Virus record (IMG/VR): IMGVR_UViG_3300036828_000654
Coordinates: 1-59,742 of that record
DNA length: 59,742 nt
Source of the DNA: a virus
Direction: 5' to 3' (one strand)
Each line of letters begins with the position of its first letter. Positions within the stretch are counted from its first letter, which is position 1. Made by a program: the position numbers and the translations under genes. Positions 50,607-59,442 of this stretch are shown here, piece after piece. The notes under the pieces were generated by a model. That model was not told the DNA's origin. It saw only the letters and a list, made by a program, of their open reading frames with translations, and searched no databases.

Positions 50607-51761
50607 ATGAGCACCACACTAACAACCGTTGCCAGCGTGTTGGAATCAGCCCTGCGCCCCGTTCGGGCGCAGCTCGATCTTGCTACCGAACAAACCACAG
50701 GGACTGCGCAACGCTCCGTTGAAAGCGCAGGCGTTTTGCTAAACCAAGCACAGTCCCTGTGTATCGAGCAGCACAATGCCGATGTTGACGAATTTAACGA
50801 ATTGCTCGACCGGCACGAGGCGCTACAAGCTGACATCACCACTCAGAAATTGCAGATCACCAGCCTGCAGGATCAACTAGATGAACAGACCGTTGTCGCC
50901 AAAGAGGCTAATGCCAATGCAGAGATAACGCGCGCCAGGGTGAAGCAGCTCACCAGCGATAACAGCCTGCTGGCTAAAGACAACAACGCCCTGAAATCTC
51001 TCAACCCGCAGGCACTACAAAAGCAGATCACCAGGCTGAAAGAGGATCTGAAATTCAAGGTGCAATTACTCGACCAGCAAAAGGCGGAAATGCGGAAAGC
51101 CCGCGGTGAAGCAGCGGATCTAAAAACATCGCTAGCGCAGGCAGCACAGCGTAATTCCGTGCTGGAAGATACCGTTGGGGAATTACAGTCACGCCTGCAA
51201 AACATCGATGGCGACGTGGCGCCAGTCTGGTACCGAGCCAGCGACGGCAGCGGGATCCATTTTTACTTTTATACCTTCGGTTGGCGCTTGTCGTTCGGAT
51301 CGGATGACCGCGATGTGCAGTTGCAGATCCTGCAGGACATCAACTGGCATATTGAGGTCAGAACCAACACCGGGATCGGCGTCATCGTCTCAGTGACCGA
51401 GTGGTGCCGGCCGCGTTACCCAACGCTGGACGTCTTTAAGCTGGCCTGGCCGGAAGAACTTGGCTCAGCGATTTGCACCCGGATTAACGAGCTATTGGAA
51501 CGCAGCCACCCTCACCTTGTCCGACGTGCTGAATGGGCTGAAGGTACTCCACTTAGCTCATTGCCTCAGTTAAAGCCCCTGTGGCTGGATTTGCTGAATG
51601 CTTCCGGCATGCACTCACTGTATGCAGTCGCCAGCCTCACCCCGGAAGAGCTATCGGAAACCGTAAAAGGTTTCGGTATCGCTACTGCACGCCAGGTGCA
51701 CGCCGCCTGCATGAAAACGGTGAAAGAGTGGGAATCAGAAGCAAAGCAGAAGGCGGCCTAA
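50607..51761 (+). CDS. Coiled-coil protein with helix-hairpin-helix end (384 aa)
   Basis: Residues 60-205 form long heptad coiled coil (Glu/Gln/Lys/Leu-rich). Residues 205-300 form a compact beta-rich domain. The last 60 residues (SLTPEELSETVKGFGIATAR) suggest a helix-hairpin-helix. The family is not recognised. It follows the exonuclease gene by 41 bp and probably supports phage recombination or replication. Confidence 0.6.
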   Translation: MSTTLTTVASVLESALRPVRAQLDLATEQTTGTAQRSVESAGVLLNQAQSLCIEQHNADVDEFNELLDRHEALQADITTQKLQITSLQDQLDEQTVVAKEANANAEITRARVKQLTSDNSLLAKDNNALKSLNPQALQKQITRLKEDLKFKVQLLDQQKAEMRKARGEAADLKTSLAQAAQRNSVLEDTVGELQSRLQNIDGDVAPVWYRASDGSGIHFYFYTFGWRLSFGSDDRDVQLQILQDINWHIEVRTNTGIGVIVSVTEWCRPRYPTLDVFKLAWPEELGSAICTRINELLERSHPHLVRRAEWAEGTPLSSLPQLKPLWLDLLNASGMHSLYAVASLTPEELSETVKGFGIATARQVHAACMKTVKEWESEAKQKAA

Positions 51762-51762
51762 G

Positions 51763-52188
51763 ATGGATGAAGAACTGAACTACGGCAAAATCTACAAGCC
51801 CGAGGATGACAAATGCTGCTATATCGCGGTGATCATCTGGCGAATGCGCGCCCGCTCCGCGATCCGCTCGGGCCTGCCATATCAGCATGAACCCAAGCCC
51901 ATTTATAAAGGCCACGGTCTACCGCCGGCCAAGCGCAAACTGGACTCGGTGAATATCGGAGAACGCCAGCGTTATTCGTCAACAGTAATGCTGGCTGTTT
52001 ACCAGTTCCACCGTGCTGGGCATAACGAACACACGATCTCCAGTGATACCGGCATTCCACTGCCGGACATCCGCAAAATGCTGGAACACAAAACGCAGAC
52101 GCAGCGCAAAGCGTGGATGTTAGCCCACCAAGTTCGGATCCCATCGAGGCATGAAATCCTGAACAGGCTTTTACAAGAAAAACTATAA
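51763..52188 (+). CDS. Unknown early protein, possible DNA-binding (141 aa)
   Basis: The C-terminal half (YSSTVMLAVYQFHRAGHNEH, TISSDTGIPLPDIRKML) has the look of a helix-turn-helix. The N-terminus contains an acidic stretch and a CCYIAVIIWRMRARSAIR helix. It starts one base after the stop of the preceding gene and is the last gene of the PL operon before an AT-rich, opposite-strand cassette. Confidence 0.55.
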   Translation: MDEELNYGKIYKPEDDKCCYIAVIIWRMRARSAIRSGLPYQHEPKPIYKGHGLPPAKRKLDSVNIGERQRYSSTVMLAVYQFHRAGHNEHTISSDTGIPLPDIRKMLEHKTQTQRKAWMLAHQVRIPSRHEILNRLLQEKL

Positions 52189-52221
52189 AATTAAAATTTG
52201 ACCCATTTCATTAGGTATGAA

Positions 52222-52707
52222 TTAGTGGAAATACATTCTTTTTAACCTCAGCTCAAGTATTGTCATTGCAACAACATCAAACTCATGTCTATTTTCCACC
52301 ATGGATTTTAGATTAAATATAATTTCCATTATCTCCCTCAAGGACTCTCTTTCAATTTTAATTTCCAAGTTTAAATTTTTTAATTTCGGAAGAATAAAGA
52401 AAAGACCGAAGAAAAACACAACCAAAAGTAAAGGAATAATAGCACCAGTAGTTAAATTTAATAACTGAACATTATTAGATCTCAAGGCATACATTACAAT
52501 AAACAAAGGAGCCACAAAAGCAATTAATATCCCCCATGCTAAGTAAATTTTTATTTTCAATAAGGCATTTTTTGCGTACTGGAGGCTATTATTTGACTCT
52601 TCTGCCAGAGATATCAGTTTCGTTATATCTTCAAAGATAGCTTTTGTGCTCCTTCTGCCAGTGTAAGGATCAACTGACGCCTGATATGAATGCGACTCGT
52701 AGTTCAT
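52222..52707 (-). CDS. Two-helix membrane protein paired with a GTPase (161 aa)
   Basis: I choose the ATG at 52707 (MNYESHSYQA) because GGGG lies 7 nt upstream; the frame opens earlier inside the GTPase gene. The protein has a helical N-terminal domain, two adjacent membrane segments (about 54-75 and 83-105) and a C-terminal cytoplasmic coiled coil. It begins 13 bp after the GTPase stop, so the two genes form an operon. It may be the membrane effector of the GTPase. No family is recognised. Confidence 0.65.
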   Translation of the reverse strand: MNYESHSYQASVDPYTGRRSTKAIFEDITKLISLAEESNNSLQYAKNALLKIKIYLAWGILIAFVAPLFIVMYALRSNNVQLLNLTTGAIIPLLLVVFFFGLFFILPKLKNLNLEIKIERESLREIMEIIFNLKSMVENRHEFDVVAMTILELRLKRMYFH

Positions 52708-52720
52708 TATCATCCCCAAA

Positions 52721-53518
52721 TCAAAAAAACATCTTGATTTCACTAAGAAAATTCAGTAACAAATGAAGCTTTTCTTCATCACTGCCCACTTTACATGAGA
52801 GCACTTTACCACCATTAAATTCGAAATGGCATCTATCACTACATATTGGAATGAATTTTATATTTTCGTTTGATTTCGTAATTTTTTTTATTTTTTCTTT
52901 TAATTGGATAAATTCGTCATTTGTATCATAGTATGATATAGCATCCCCTCGGTTATACAAATCCACCTTGTTAAGTATAAACACAAACCAATCTATTTCA
53001 GTTTCTTTTTTTTCTAGCAAATTATAAATAAATCTTAAATATAAAATTTCATTATCAAGGTTATACTCCCTTAGTTCCTTTATTGTTTTTATGCCTTTTG
53101 ATGCAATTACTGCCTTAGCTGACTCATGCCTATGATGAGAATAACCCCAATCAAGAACATGTATAATGCCTTTTAATTTTTTGTTAGCAACAATGTTTTT
53201 GACAATACTTTTGTTAGACTCGGACATAAGCTGTCCTGGTATAATAGTTATTTTATTTGGTAAAAATCCGTCGGAAAGACAAAGTATTTCATTTTCTTCT
53301 TTCACAGATAGGTCAGGTTTCTTTGTTTTTTTTCCTACCCTTTCATTTCTTAAAGTCTCAAAGAAAAAACTTTTTCCAGCGCCAGGGTAACCAGTTACAA
53401 CTATGTCCGCATCAACAGCCCAATAGATTGCCTTTGAAATTATTTCACTTAGAATCTTTTTATTTGAATATGCTGCTGATAATGATTTGACAACTAAAGG
53501 AACATGTTCAACAACCAT
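52721..53518 (-). CDS. P-loop GTPase, AT-rich cassette (265 aa)
   Basis: The G1 loop GYPGAGKS is at residues 43-50 and G4 NKVD at 183-186. Between them lies TIIPGQ (91-96), where the usual Asp of G3 is absent. Length and layout fit small GTPases with a helical N-terminus. AT content is much higher than in the early operon and the strand is opposite, marking an acquired cassette. With the membrane protein gene it resembles a two-gene defence or exclusion unit, but I cannot name a matching system. Confidence 0.68.
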   Translation of the reverse strand: MVVEHVPLVVKSLSAAYSNKKILSEIISKAIYWAVDADIVVTGYPGAGKSFFFETLRNERVGKKTKKPDLSVKEENEILCLSDGFLPNKITIIPGQLMSESNKSIVKNIVANKKLKGIIHVLDWGYSHHRHESAKAVIASKGIKTIKELREYNLDNEILYLRFIYNLLEKKETEIDWFVFILNKVDLYNRGDAISYYDTNDEFIQLKEKIKKITKSNENIKFIPICSDRCHFEFNGGKVLSCKVGSDEEKLHLLLNFLSEIKMFF

Positions 53519-53836
53519 TTTAAATCCTTAATCAATTCAAATGTAACTTATTGATTTTATTAGAAAACCCAGATTGGAAACACCAATTAAATTATCATAA
53601 GAAATCCAATTATAGAGATGAACTTACTTATGAATAGCTAGCAACGACAACTCAAAGATACTACGCTGCGCCAACAATTTTTATTATAACATTAAGAACA
53701 ATTTAGTACCTACCATAACAATTATTTTCATTATGGTTCAACCCTCTCGATACTGTATATAAAATCAGTAAAAAAGAACAAAGTGGTTCACCGTCCTCTT
53801 CCTCCTACTGATACCCGCCGTTTGGTGGATATAGCC
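53519..53836. other. AT-rich intergenic region with GTPase upstream region and LexA-like box
   Basis: This 318-bp stretch has no gene. The part next to 53518 should hold the leftward promoter of the GTPase pair, but the AT-richness prevents a firm call. A LexA-like box is at 53752-53771. Confidence 0.6.
53752..53771 (+). promoter_or_regulatory. LexA-like box
   Basis: TACTGTATATAAAATCAGTA has the CTGT-N8 half but TCAG in place of ACAG, a single deviation from the consensus. A -35 is not obvious. It lies 65 bp before the 39-residue ORF. Confidence 0.5.
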
Positions 53837-53956
53837 ATGAATAAAAAGTCAATAACAGCGACGAAGAACGCTAGGTTACTGCCAAAAGTAGAAGATTTCT
53901 TGGCTACTTCGCCGTACAGTGATGGGCAGCGTATGTGGCATATTCCTCGTTCTTGA
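53837..53956 (+). CDS. Small ORF after a LexA-like box (39 aa)
   Basis: The frame MNKKSITATKNARLLPKVED then FLATSPYSDGQRMWHIPRS is preceded by GGTGGA, 9 nt before the ATG. It is short and has no known relative that I recall. It lies between the SOS-type box and the umuD promoter, so it may be a second SOS-controlled gene, for instance an antirepressor candidate, or it may be noncoding. Confidence 0.4.
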   Translation: MNKKSITATKNARLLPKVEDFLATSPYSDGQRMWHIPRS

Positions 53957-54043
53957 ACATCACCTGCTGAAATTTTTCAAGAGGATCATCTTGCTCAACA
54001 AAGGGATAGCTTTAGATCGTTCTATCCCTCCCTTTCTTTATGG

Positions 54044-54072
54044 TTGCAACGTCTAAAACAGGATTATACTGT
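54044..54072 (+). promoter_or_regulatory. umuD promoter
   Basis: TTGCAA (54044-54049), 17 bp and TACTGT (54067-54072) form the promoter. The -10 is part of the LexA box. Confidence 0.75.
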
Positions 54073-54086
54073 ATATAAAAACAGTA
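54067..54086 (+). promoter_or_regulatory. LexA box of umuDC
   Basis: TACTGTATATAAAAACAGTA is a near-perfect LexA site (CTGT-N8-ACAG with TA and TA flanks), 15 bp before the UmuD start. Confidence 0.92.
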
Positions 54087-54100
54087 TAGAGAAATGCACC

Positions 54101-54523
54101 ATGAAGCACTTTTTTCCAACACCAACACCCGAGAAACAATTCACCCCGCTTTACTCCGACAAAGTCCCAGCAGGCTTCCCCAGCCCTGCGCAAGACTACG
54201 TACACGCGCGGATAGACCTCAACGAGTACTGCATTAGCCACCCTTCGGCGACTTACTTTCTGATTGCTTCAGGAGAAAGCATGATCGAAGCCGGGATCAC
54301 TGATGGTTCCATGCTCGTTGTCGATCGCAGTATCGGTGCATGCCATGGTGACATAGTGATCGCAAGCATCGCGGGTGAGTTTACCGTCAAGCGCCTCAGC
54401 CTGCACCCTATCGCACAGCTTGAGCCCATGAACCCAAAATTCAGTCCCATTCCCCTTCCAGACGGTGGCGAAGACCTGGATATCGTTGGGGTAGTCATTT
54501 CAACGATCACGAGGCTGAAATAA
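54101..54523 (+). CDS. umuD: UmuD-like, SOS polymerase V subunit precursor (140 aa)
   Basis: Numbered from the ATG at 54101, the nucleophile is Ser60 (ASGESM), the general base Lys97 (FTVKRL) and the cleavage site Ala24-Gly25 (VPAGF), the same positions as in E. coli UmuD. RecA filaments stimulate its self-cleavage to UmuD', which joins UmuC as translesion polymerase V. The longer frame from 54044 would start upstream of the LexA box and is rejected. It overlaps umuC by one base. Confidence 0.9.
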   Translation: MKHFFPTPTPEKQFTPLYSDKVPAGFPSPAQDYVHARIDLNEYCISHPSATYFLIASGESMIEAGITDGSMLVVDRSIGACHGDIVIASIAGEFTVKRLSLHPIAQLEPMNPKFSPIPLPDGGEDLDIVGVVISTITRLK

Positions 54524-55791
54524 TGTATGCCCTGGCCGATGTAAACAGCTTCTATGCAAGCTGCGAAACGCTGTGGCGTCCGGATCTACGCGGACGCCCA
54601 GTGGTTGTTCTATCGAATAATGACGGCTGTGTAGTGGCGCGGAGTAAAGAAGCCAAGTTGTTGGGGCTCAAGATGGGAGAACCTTACTTCAAAATTAAAC
54701 GGGACTTTGAGCGCACCGGCGGCATAGCGTTCAGCAGTAATTACGAGTTGTACGCCGATATGTCGATGCGAGTGATGGCGGTGCTGGAAGAAATGGCACC
54801 TCGCGTCGAAATTTATTCAATTGACGAAAGTTTTCTCGATCTGACAGGCGTCCGTAACTGCATTGAACTTGAGAAGTTCGGCCGGCAGGTTCGTGCCAAA
54901 GTGTTGCGCGACACGGGGCTCACCGTGGGCGTGGGCATTGCCCAAACCAAGACACTCGCAAAACTGGCAAATTACGCTGCGAAAAAATGGGATAAGACCG
55001 GCGGCGTGGTTGACCTTTCCAATCTGGAACGGCAGCGAAAATTGATGGCGCTAGTGCCGGTAGCAGATATCTGGGGCATTGGCCGAAGAATATCGAAAAA
55101 ACTGCAGGTCATGGGGATAGAAACTGCACTTCAGTTGGCTGACGCAAGCACCACGATGATCAGAAAGCATTTCAGTGTCGTGATTGAACGCACGGTGCGG
55201 GAACTGCGTGGTGAACCCTGTTTGTCGCTCGAGGAATTTGCACCGACGAAGCAGCAGATTATCTGCAGCCGCAGCTTCGGTGACCGCGTCACAGAGTATG
55301 ACCAAATGCACCAGGCTATTTGCATGTACGCCTCCCGCGCTGCGGAGAAACTCCGTGAAGAGCATCAATATTGCCGGTATATCAATGCCTGGGTTAAGAC
55401 CAGTCCCTTCTCTATCAACGAGGAATACTACGGCAACACGGCAAGCATCAAGCTCAGTACGCCCACGCAGGATACGCGAGATATCATCGCTGCGGCTATT
55501 CGATGTCTGGATGCCATCTGGCAGACAGGACACCGATATCAGAAAGCCGGGGTCATGCTGCAGGATTTCTACTCGCAGGGCGTCGCCCAACTGAATCTTT
55601 TCGATGAGTATCAACCACGGCAGAACAGTGGACAACTAATGGCAGTTTTAGACCACATCAACAAGTCTGGCCGCGCGAAAGTATGGTTTGCCGGCCAGGG
55701 TAACCAACAAGCATGGTCAATGAAGCGGGAATTGCTTTCGCCAGCATACACAACGCGCGTGTCAGACCTTCCGCGCGCCCGCGTGTACTGA
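54523..55791 (+). CDS. umuC: UmuC-like, DNA polymerase V catalytic subunit (422 aa)
   Basis: This is a Y-family polymerase of 422 residues, the same length as E. coli UmuC. The catalytic carboxylates are in [15 protein letters not shown] and [13 protein letters not shown], the finger-like [19 protein letters not shown] follows, and a beta-clamp-binding QLNLF is near the C-terminus. The prophage therefore supplies an SOS mutagenic polymerase to its host. It converges on the SRAP gene, with two bases between them. Confidence 0.92.
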   Translation: MYALADVNSFYASCETLWRPDLRGRPVVVLSNNDGCVVARSKEAKLLGLKMGEPYFKIKRDFERTGGIAFSSNYELYADMSMRVMAVLEEMAPRVEIYSIDESFLDLTGVRNCIELEKFGRQVRAKVLRDTGLTVGVGIAQTKTLAKLANYAAKKWDKTGGVVDLSNLERQRKLMALVPVADIWGIGRRISKKLQVMGIETALQLADASTTMIRKHFSVVIERTVRELRGEPCLSLEEFAPTKQQIICSRSFGDRVTEYDQMHQAICMYASRAAEKLREEHQYCRYINAWVKTSPFSINEEYYGNTASIKLSTPTQDTRDIIAAAIRCLDAIWQTGHRYQKAGVMLQDFYSQGVAQLNLFDEYQPRQNSGQLMAVLDHINKSGRAKVWFAGQGNQQAWSMKRELLSPAYTTRVSDLPRARVY

Positions 55792-55793
55792 CA

Positions 55794-56492
55794 TCACAGC
55801 AGTGGATTATCGATCGGCTTGATGAGATCCGCACTGTCGTTCCTAATACTGCCAACGGCCTTTGAAACAGGATGCCACGAGAATTTATCGGCAGGTGTAG
55901 CTCCGCTCGTGGCGAGCTCTTCAGCACGTGTAGAAGAGGTATCGGGGTTTAGCCATTCGCGGGCCGCCGCCGGCGGCAAAACTACCGGTCGCCGATCATG
56001 GATATCCAGTAAGCCGGAGTCGCTGGCAGCCGTGACAATGACAAAGCCGTCATCGTGCTGCTTGGCCTCTTTGGTGTGAAATCGACTGATAGCCGCAAAG
56101 AAAATCGGCTCATCGGCATGGATAAAGTAAGGCTGTTTTTTCTTCGGGTCATCCGGTGACTTCTTCCACTCATACCAACCGTCGGCAGCCACCAGCATGC
56201 GGCCATGCTCCCACAACGGTTTAAACATACGGCTACTCGCTGCAGTTTCAACTCGCGCATTGATTACCGGTTGCCGCTTCATTTCAAGCCACCAATCAGG
56301 GCCATATCCCCATAGAATCGGATCCATATGGAGCTGGATATCGCGCTGATTGATGAGCAGTACATGGGTGCCAGGCGCTACGTTATAGCGGCCAATAGGC
56401 ACAGTATCCAGAGCATCAGCATACTCGAGCTCTGAAGCTAAATAATCGAGATAGTCAGCCCTTGTTTGTACTTGAGCAAATCGACCACACAT
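55794..56492 (-). CDS. SRAP-domain abasic-site protein (YedK/HMCES type, 232 aa)
   Basis: The mature N-terminus would be Cys2 (MCGRFAQ), which forms a DNA-protein crosslink with abasic sites. The motifs RYNVAPGT, INARVETAA, ADGWYEWK (catalytic Glu) and HDRRPVVLP are all present. The family (YedK in E. coli) shields abasic sites in single-stranded DNA. It is on the opposite strand to umuDC. Its promoter has no LexA box that I can see. Confidence 0.9.
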   Translation of the reverse strand: MCGRFAQVQTRADYLDYLASELEYADALDTVPIGRYNVAPGTHVLLINQRDIQLHMDPILWGYGPDWWLEMKRQPVINARVETAASSRMFKPLWEHGRMLVAADGWYEWKKSPDDPKKKQPYFIHADEPIFFAAISRFHTKEAKQHDDGFVIVTAASDSGLLDIHDRRPVVLPPAAAREWLNPDTSSTRAEELATSGATPADKFSWHPVSKAVGSIRNDSADLIKPIDNPLL

Positions 56493-56547
56493 ACAATCAC
56501 CCTATTTCTGATAGCAAGAAATAAAGTATAGCTTCCCTCATTAACTC

Positions 56548-56571
56548 AAACCGCCATCTGGCGGTTTTTTT
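56548..56571. terminator. Hairpin upstream of the excisionase/integrase genes
   Basis: AAACCGCC and GGCGGTTT pair perfectly around ATCT, with seven T after it on the plus strand. It would stop rightward transcription from the umuDC region before the recombination genes, and the A-rich side allows action in the other direction. Confidence 0.75.
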
Positions 56572-56625
56572 ACACCCATCCCCCACCGCCCTTATAACTG
56601 AGGGCCTTACTATGAGAGTGCCGCC

Positions 56626-56844
56626 ATGTTAAAAGAACAGTTAGTTTATAATCATGAATGGGTTGTTGAAGATGCGCTAAAAGATAAAACAGGTCTAGAT
56701 GCACGCCAAATTGAAAGATATCGCCAAGGATGCTGGATTGAAGGCATTCATTTTAAACGCGTATCGCCTTCAGGGGAAAAAACTTTGCGGGGGATAATTT
56801 GGTATAACCACCCTGAAATAAACCGACTCATACGGGACTCATAA
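56626..56844 (+). CDS. xis: Excisionase-like protein (72 aa)
   Basis: This small basic protein has a winged-helix-like pattern ([20 protein letters not shown] then [20 protein letters not shown]) typical of excisionase partners of this integrase type. It precedes the integrase gene by two bases on the same strand. It should bend DNA at the attachment site and direct excision. Confidence 0.75.
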   Translation: MLKEQLVYNHEWVVEDALKDKTGLDARQIERYRQGCWIEGIHFKRVSPSGEKTLRGIIWYNHPEINRLIRDS

Positions 56845-56846
56845 CA

Positions 56847-58085
56847 GTGACAAAATTACCAACAGGTGTAGAGATAAGAAATGGTCACATTTGCATCTGG
56901 TTTATTTTCCGAGGAGCCAGAAGAAGAGAGGTACTAAAAGGATGGGGTAATACCCCATCCAATATAAAAAAAGCAGGCAATTTACGCGCGGTGATAACTG
57001 GCGAGATTAATTTAGGCACATTTGACTATCAGTTCCGATTCCCAACATCAAAAACCGCAAAAAAATTCTGTGGTAAGCTTAGGATATCTTCTTTCAAAGA
57101 GCTAACAACCGAATGGCTTAAGAACAAAAAATCAGAGATTAGCGCGGATACATTTCAAAAAACATGCTCTAAAATCAAAACACTAGAAAGCATCATAGGC
57201 GAAGACACCCTGATCAGCTCCCTAAGCCTAAGTGATATCTTGGATTGCAGAAATGAGCTACTGCATGGGGAAACAAAGTACATCCTTAAAAAGAGGAAAA
57301 ATAGGAAAGGAAGAAGTCCAAAGACAGTAGACAACTATATTTCCACGCTATGTAGCATGTTGAAATATGCATACCTAGCCAAGCACATCACAGAGAAACC
57401 ATTTGAAGGAGTGCGCAAGCTAAAAAAATCCCGTACAAAACCAGATCCATTATCAAAAAATGAAGCACTTAAATTACTAGATACTTTAACTGGGCAAAAA
57501 AAACACCTATGGAAAACCGCACTCTATACGGGATTGCGTCATGGGGAATTATGCGCGCTGTCTTGGGATGATATCGACTTCAAAAAAGGCACATTACACG
57601 TTCGCCGAAACTTAACAAGCATTGGTAACTTTGGGCCGCCAAAAACAAATGCTGGCATAAGGATAATAACGCTGCTTGACCCTGCGTTAGATGCATTGAA
57701 AGAGCAGTACAAACTTACTGGCTCATTTGAAAAGCGAGAAATAACTTACCATTATAGGGAGTTCGGAAAAACAGAAAAACAGAATAGGAATTTTGTTTTT
57801 GTGCCGCAGAATGCACACCGCAGGGATAAATTCTACTATTCAACTGCTTGTATCGGGCAGATTTGGAATAAAGCGATTTCAGCCGCTGAGATTAAAATTA
57901 GAAACCCCTATCAGAGCCGCCACACCTACGCATGTTGGCTGTTGACTGCGGGGGCGAACCCTTCCTTCATCGCCAGCCAGATGGGCCATGAAAATGCACA
58001 GATGGTTTATGAGGTCTACGGTGCTTGGATGGAAGAAATGAATAAAGACCAGATTGGTCTACTTAACGCAAAACTTGCGTCGTGA
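56847..58085 (+). CDS. int: Tyrosine integrase (412 aa)
   Basis: The N-terminal 70 residues are the arm-binding domain of the DUF3596 type (LPTGVEIRNGHICIWFIFRG). A core-binding domain follows, and the catalytic domain carries TGLRHGEL (Arg), PYQSRHTYA (the second Arg box), QMGHENAQM and the nucleophile Tyr in VYEVYGAW. Its location next to the candidate attR supports the prophage right boundary. Confidence 0.9.
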   Translation: MTKLPTGVEIRNGHICIWFIFRGARRREVLKGWGNTPSNIKKAGNLRAVITGEINLGTFDYQFRFPTSKTAKKFCGKLRISSFKELTTEWLKNKKSEISADTFQKTCSKIKTLESIIGEDTLISSLSLSDILDCRNELLHGETKYILKKRKNRKGRSPKTVDNYISTLCSMLKYAYLAKHITEKPFEGVRKLKKSRTKPDPLSKNEALKLLDTLTGQKKHLWKTALYTGLRHGELCALSWDDIDFKKGTLHVRRNLTSIGNFGPPKTNAGIRIITLLDPALDALKEQYKLTGSFEKREITYHYREFGKTEKQNRNFVFVPQNAHRRDKFYYSTACIGQIWNKAISAAEIKIRNPYQSRHTYACWLLTAGANPSFIASQMGHENAQMVYEVYGAWMEEMNKDQIGLLNAKLAS

Positions 58086-58341
58086 TAACCTTCTGCCCTC
58101 GTGGTGCCCCTATGTATTATAAGAGTAATTTTTTATTTAATATTTTCAATAGGTTATGGGAACCGCTTAGTATTAGAGATAAAAACTAACATACTCGTTT
58201 AGTGAAGGCATGCAGATTATTGCAATTGTCCTGCCGCAGAATCGCTCGCAACAAAAGGTGCGTCGTACTGTCGTTTTTCATCAACGTGCACCATGATTAA
58301 ACGATCCCAAGGAGTTAACTGACCAGAATGAGAACCCATTC
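58086..58341. other. attP arm, attR and ydiK upstream region
   Basis: There is no gene in these 256 bp. TGCCCTC (58094) and TGCCCCT (58105) copies lie just after the integrase stop. The candidate attR core is at 58171-58188, and host sequence leading to ydiK follows. Confidence 0.6.
58171..58188. other. Candidate attR core
   Basis: TATTAGAGATAAAAACTA repeats the left core in direct orientation with one mismatch. It lies 85 bp past the integrase stop and 153 bp before ydiK. Confidence 0.55.
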
Positions 58342-59442
58342 ATGACAATCCCGAAATCCCGCTATGATTTGCCACGGATTATTTTTGGCGTGCTGTTTAT
58401 CGCCATAATGATCGTCGCCTGTTTTTGGGTCATTCAACCTTTTATTCTCGGTTTTGCCTGGGCCGGCATGGTGGTCATCGCCACCTGGCCACTGCTGATT
58501 AAGCTGCAAAAAATACTTTGGGGGCGACGTTCACTGGCGGTGCTGGTGATGACGATACTGCTGATCCTGCTGTTTATCCTGCCAATCTCTCTGCTGGTCA
58601 GTAGCGTGGTGGACAATAGCGCGCCAGTCGTCGCCTGGGCCAGCACGCCAGGCAAGCTGCATATTCCCGATCTGGCCTGGCTGCAATCGATCCCAATGAT
58701 CGGCGATAAGGTCTATCACAGTTACCACACCCTGGTGAACGCCGGTGGCAGTGCGTTGGTGGCGAAGGTGCAACCTTACTTCGGCCAGACCGCCACCTGG
58801 TTTGTGGCACAGGCCGCGCATATTGGCCGCCTGTTGTTGCATTGCACATTGATGCTGCTGTTTAGCGTGTTGCTGTATGCACGCGGCGAGCAAGTGGCTC
58901 TGGGCATTCGCCACTTCGCAACACGTTTGGGTGCAGAAAGAGGCGACGCCGCCGTGGTGCTGGGGGGTCAGGCGATCCGTGCGGTGGCGCTGGGCGTGGT
59001 GGTGACGGCACTGGTGCAGTCGGTTCTGGGCGGTATTGGCCTGGCGGTGACCGGCATACCTGCCGCGACCCTGCTGACGGTATTGATCTTTATCTGCTGC
59101 GTGGCGCAGTTGGGGCCGTTACTGGTGCTGGTTCCGGCAATCATCTGGCTGTACTGGAGTGGCGATACCACCTGGGGCACCGTGCTGTTGGTATGGAGCT
59201 GTCTGGTCGCTACGCTGGATAACGTACTGCGGCCAGTGCTGATCCGCATGGGTGCCGATCTGCCGATGCTCCTGATCCTGTCCGGCGTAATCGGCGGGTT
59301 ACTGGCTTTCGGCATGATTGGCCTGTTTATCGGCCCGGTGGTGTTGGCGGTGTCTTACCGTTTACTCACGGCCTGGATGAACGAAGCGCCGGAACCGACT
59401 GCCGACCTTGAAGAAGTTGCCAAAGATCTGGAACAGATGTAA
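58342..59442 (+). CDS. ydiK: YdiK, AI-2E-family membrane protein (host gene)
   Basis: This 366-residue protein has about seven membrane helices and the signature of the AI-2E/perM transporter family (VILIFICCVAQLGP region, TLDNVLRPVLIRMGADLPML). The sequence reads as E. coli YdiK with changes. GC content is clearly higher than in the prophage, as expected for the host chromosome. The start ATG at 58342 follows MTIPKS-type context conserved in relatives. Confidence 0.88.
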   Translation: MTIPKSRYDLPRIIFGVLFIAIMIVACFWVIQPFILGFAWAGMVVIATWPLLIKLQKILWGRRSLAVLVMTILLILLFILPISLLVSSVVDNSAPVVAWASTPGKLHIPDLAWLQSIPMIGDKVYHSYHTLVNAGGSALVAKVQPYFGQTATWFVAQAAHIGRLLLHCTLMLLFSVLLYARGEQVALGIRHFATRLGAERGDAAVVLGGQAIRAVALGVVVTALVQSVLGGIGLAVTGIPAATLLTVLIFICCVAQLGPLLVLVPAIIWLYWSGDTTWGTVLLVWSCLVATLDNVLRPVLIRMGADLPMLLILSGVIGGLLAFGMIGLFIGPVVLAVSYRLLTAWMNEAPEPTADLEEVAKDLEQM

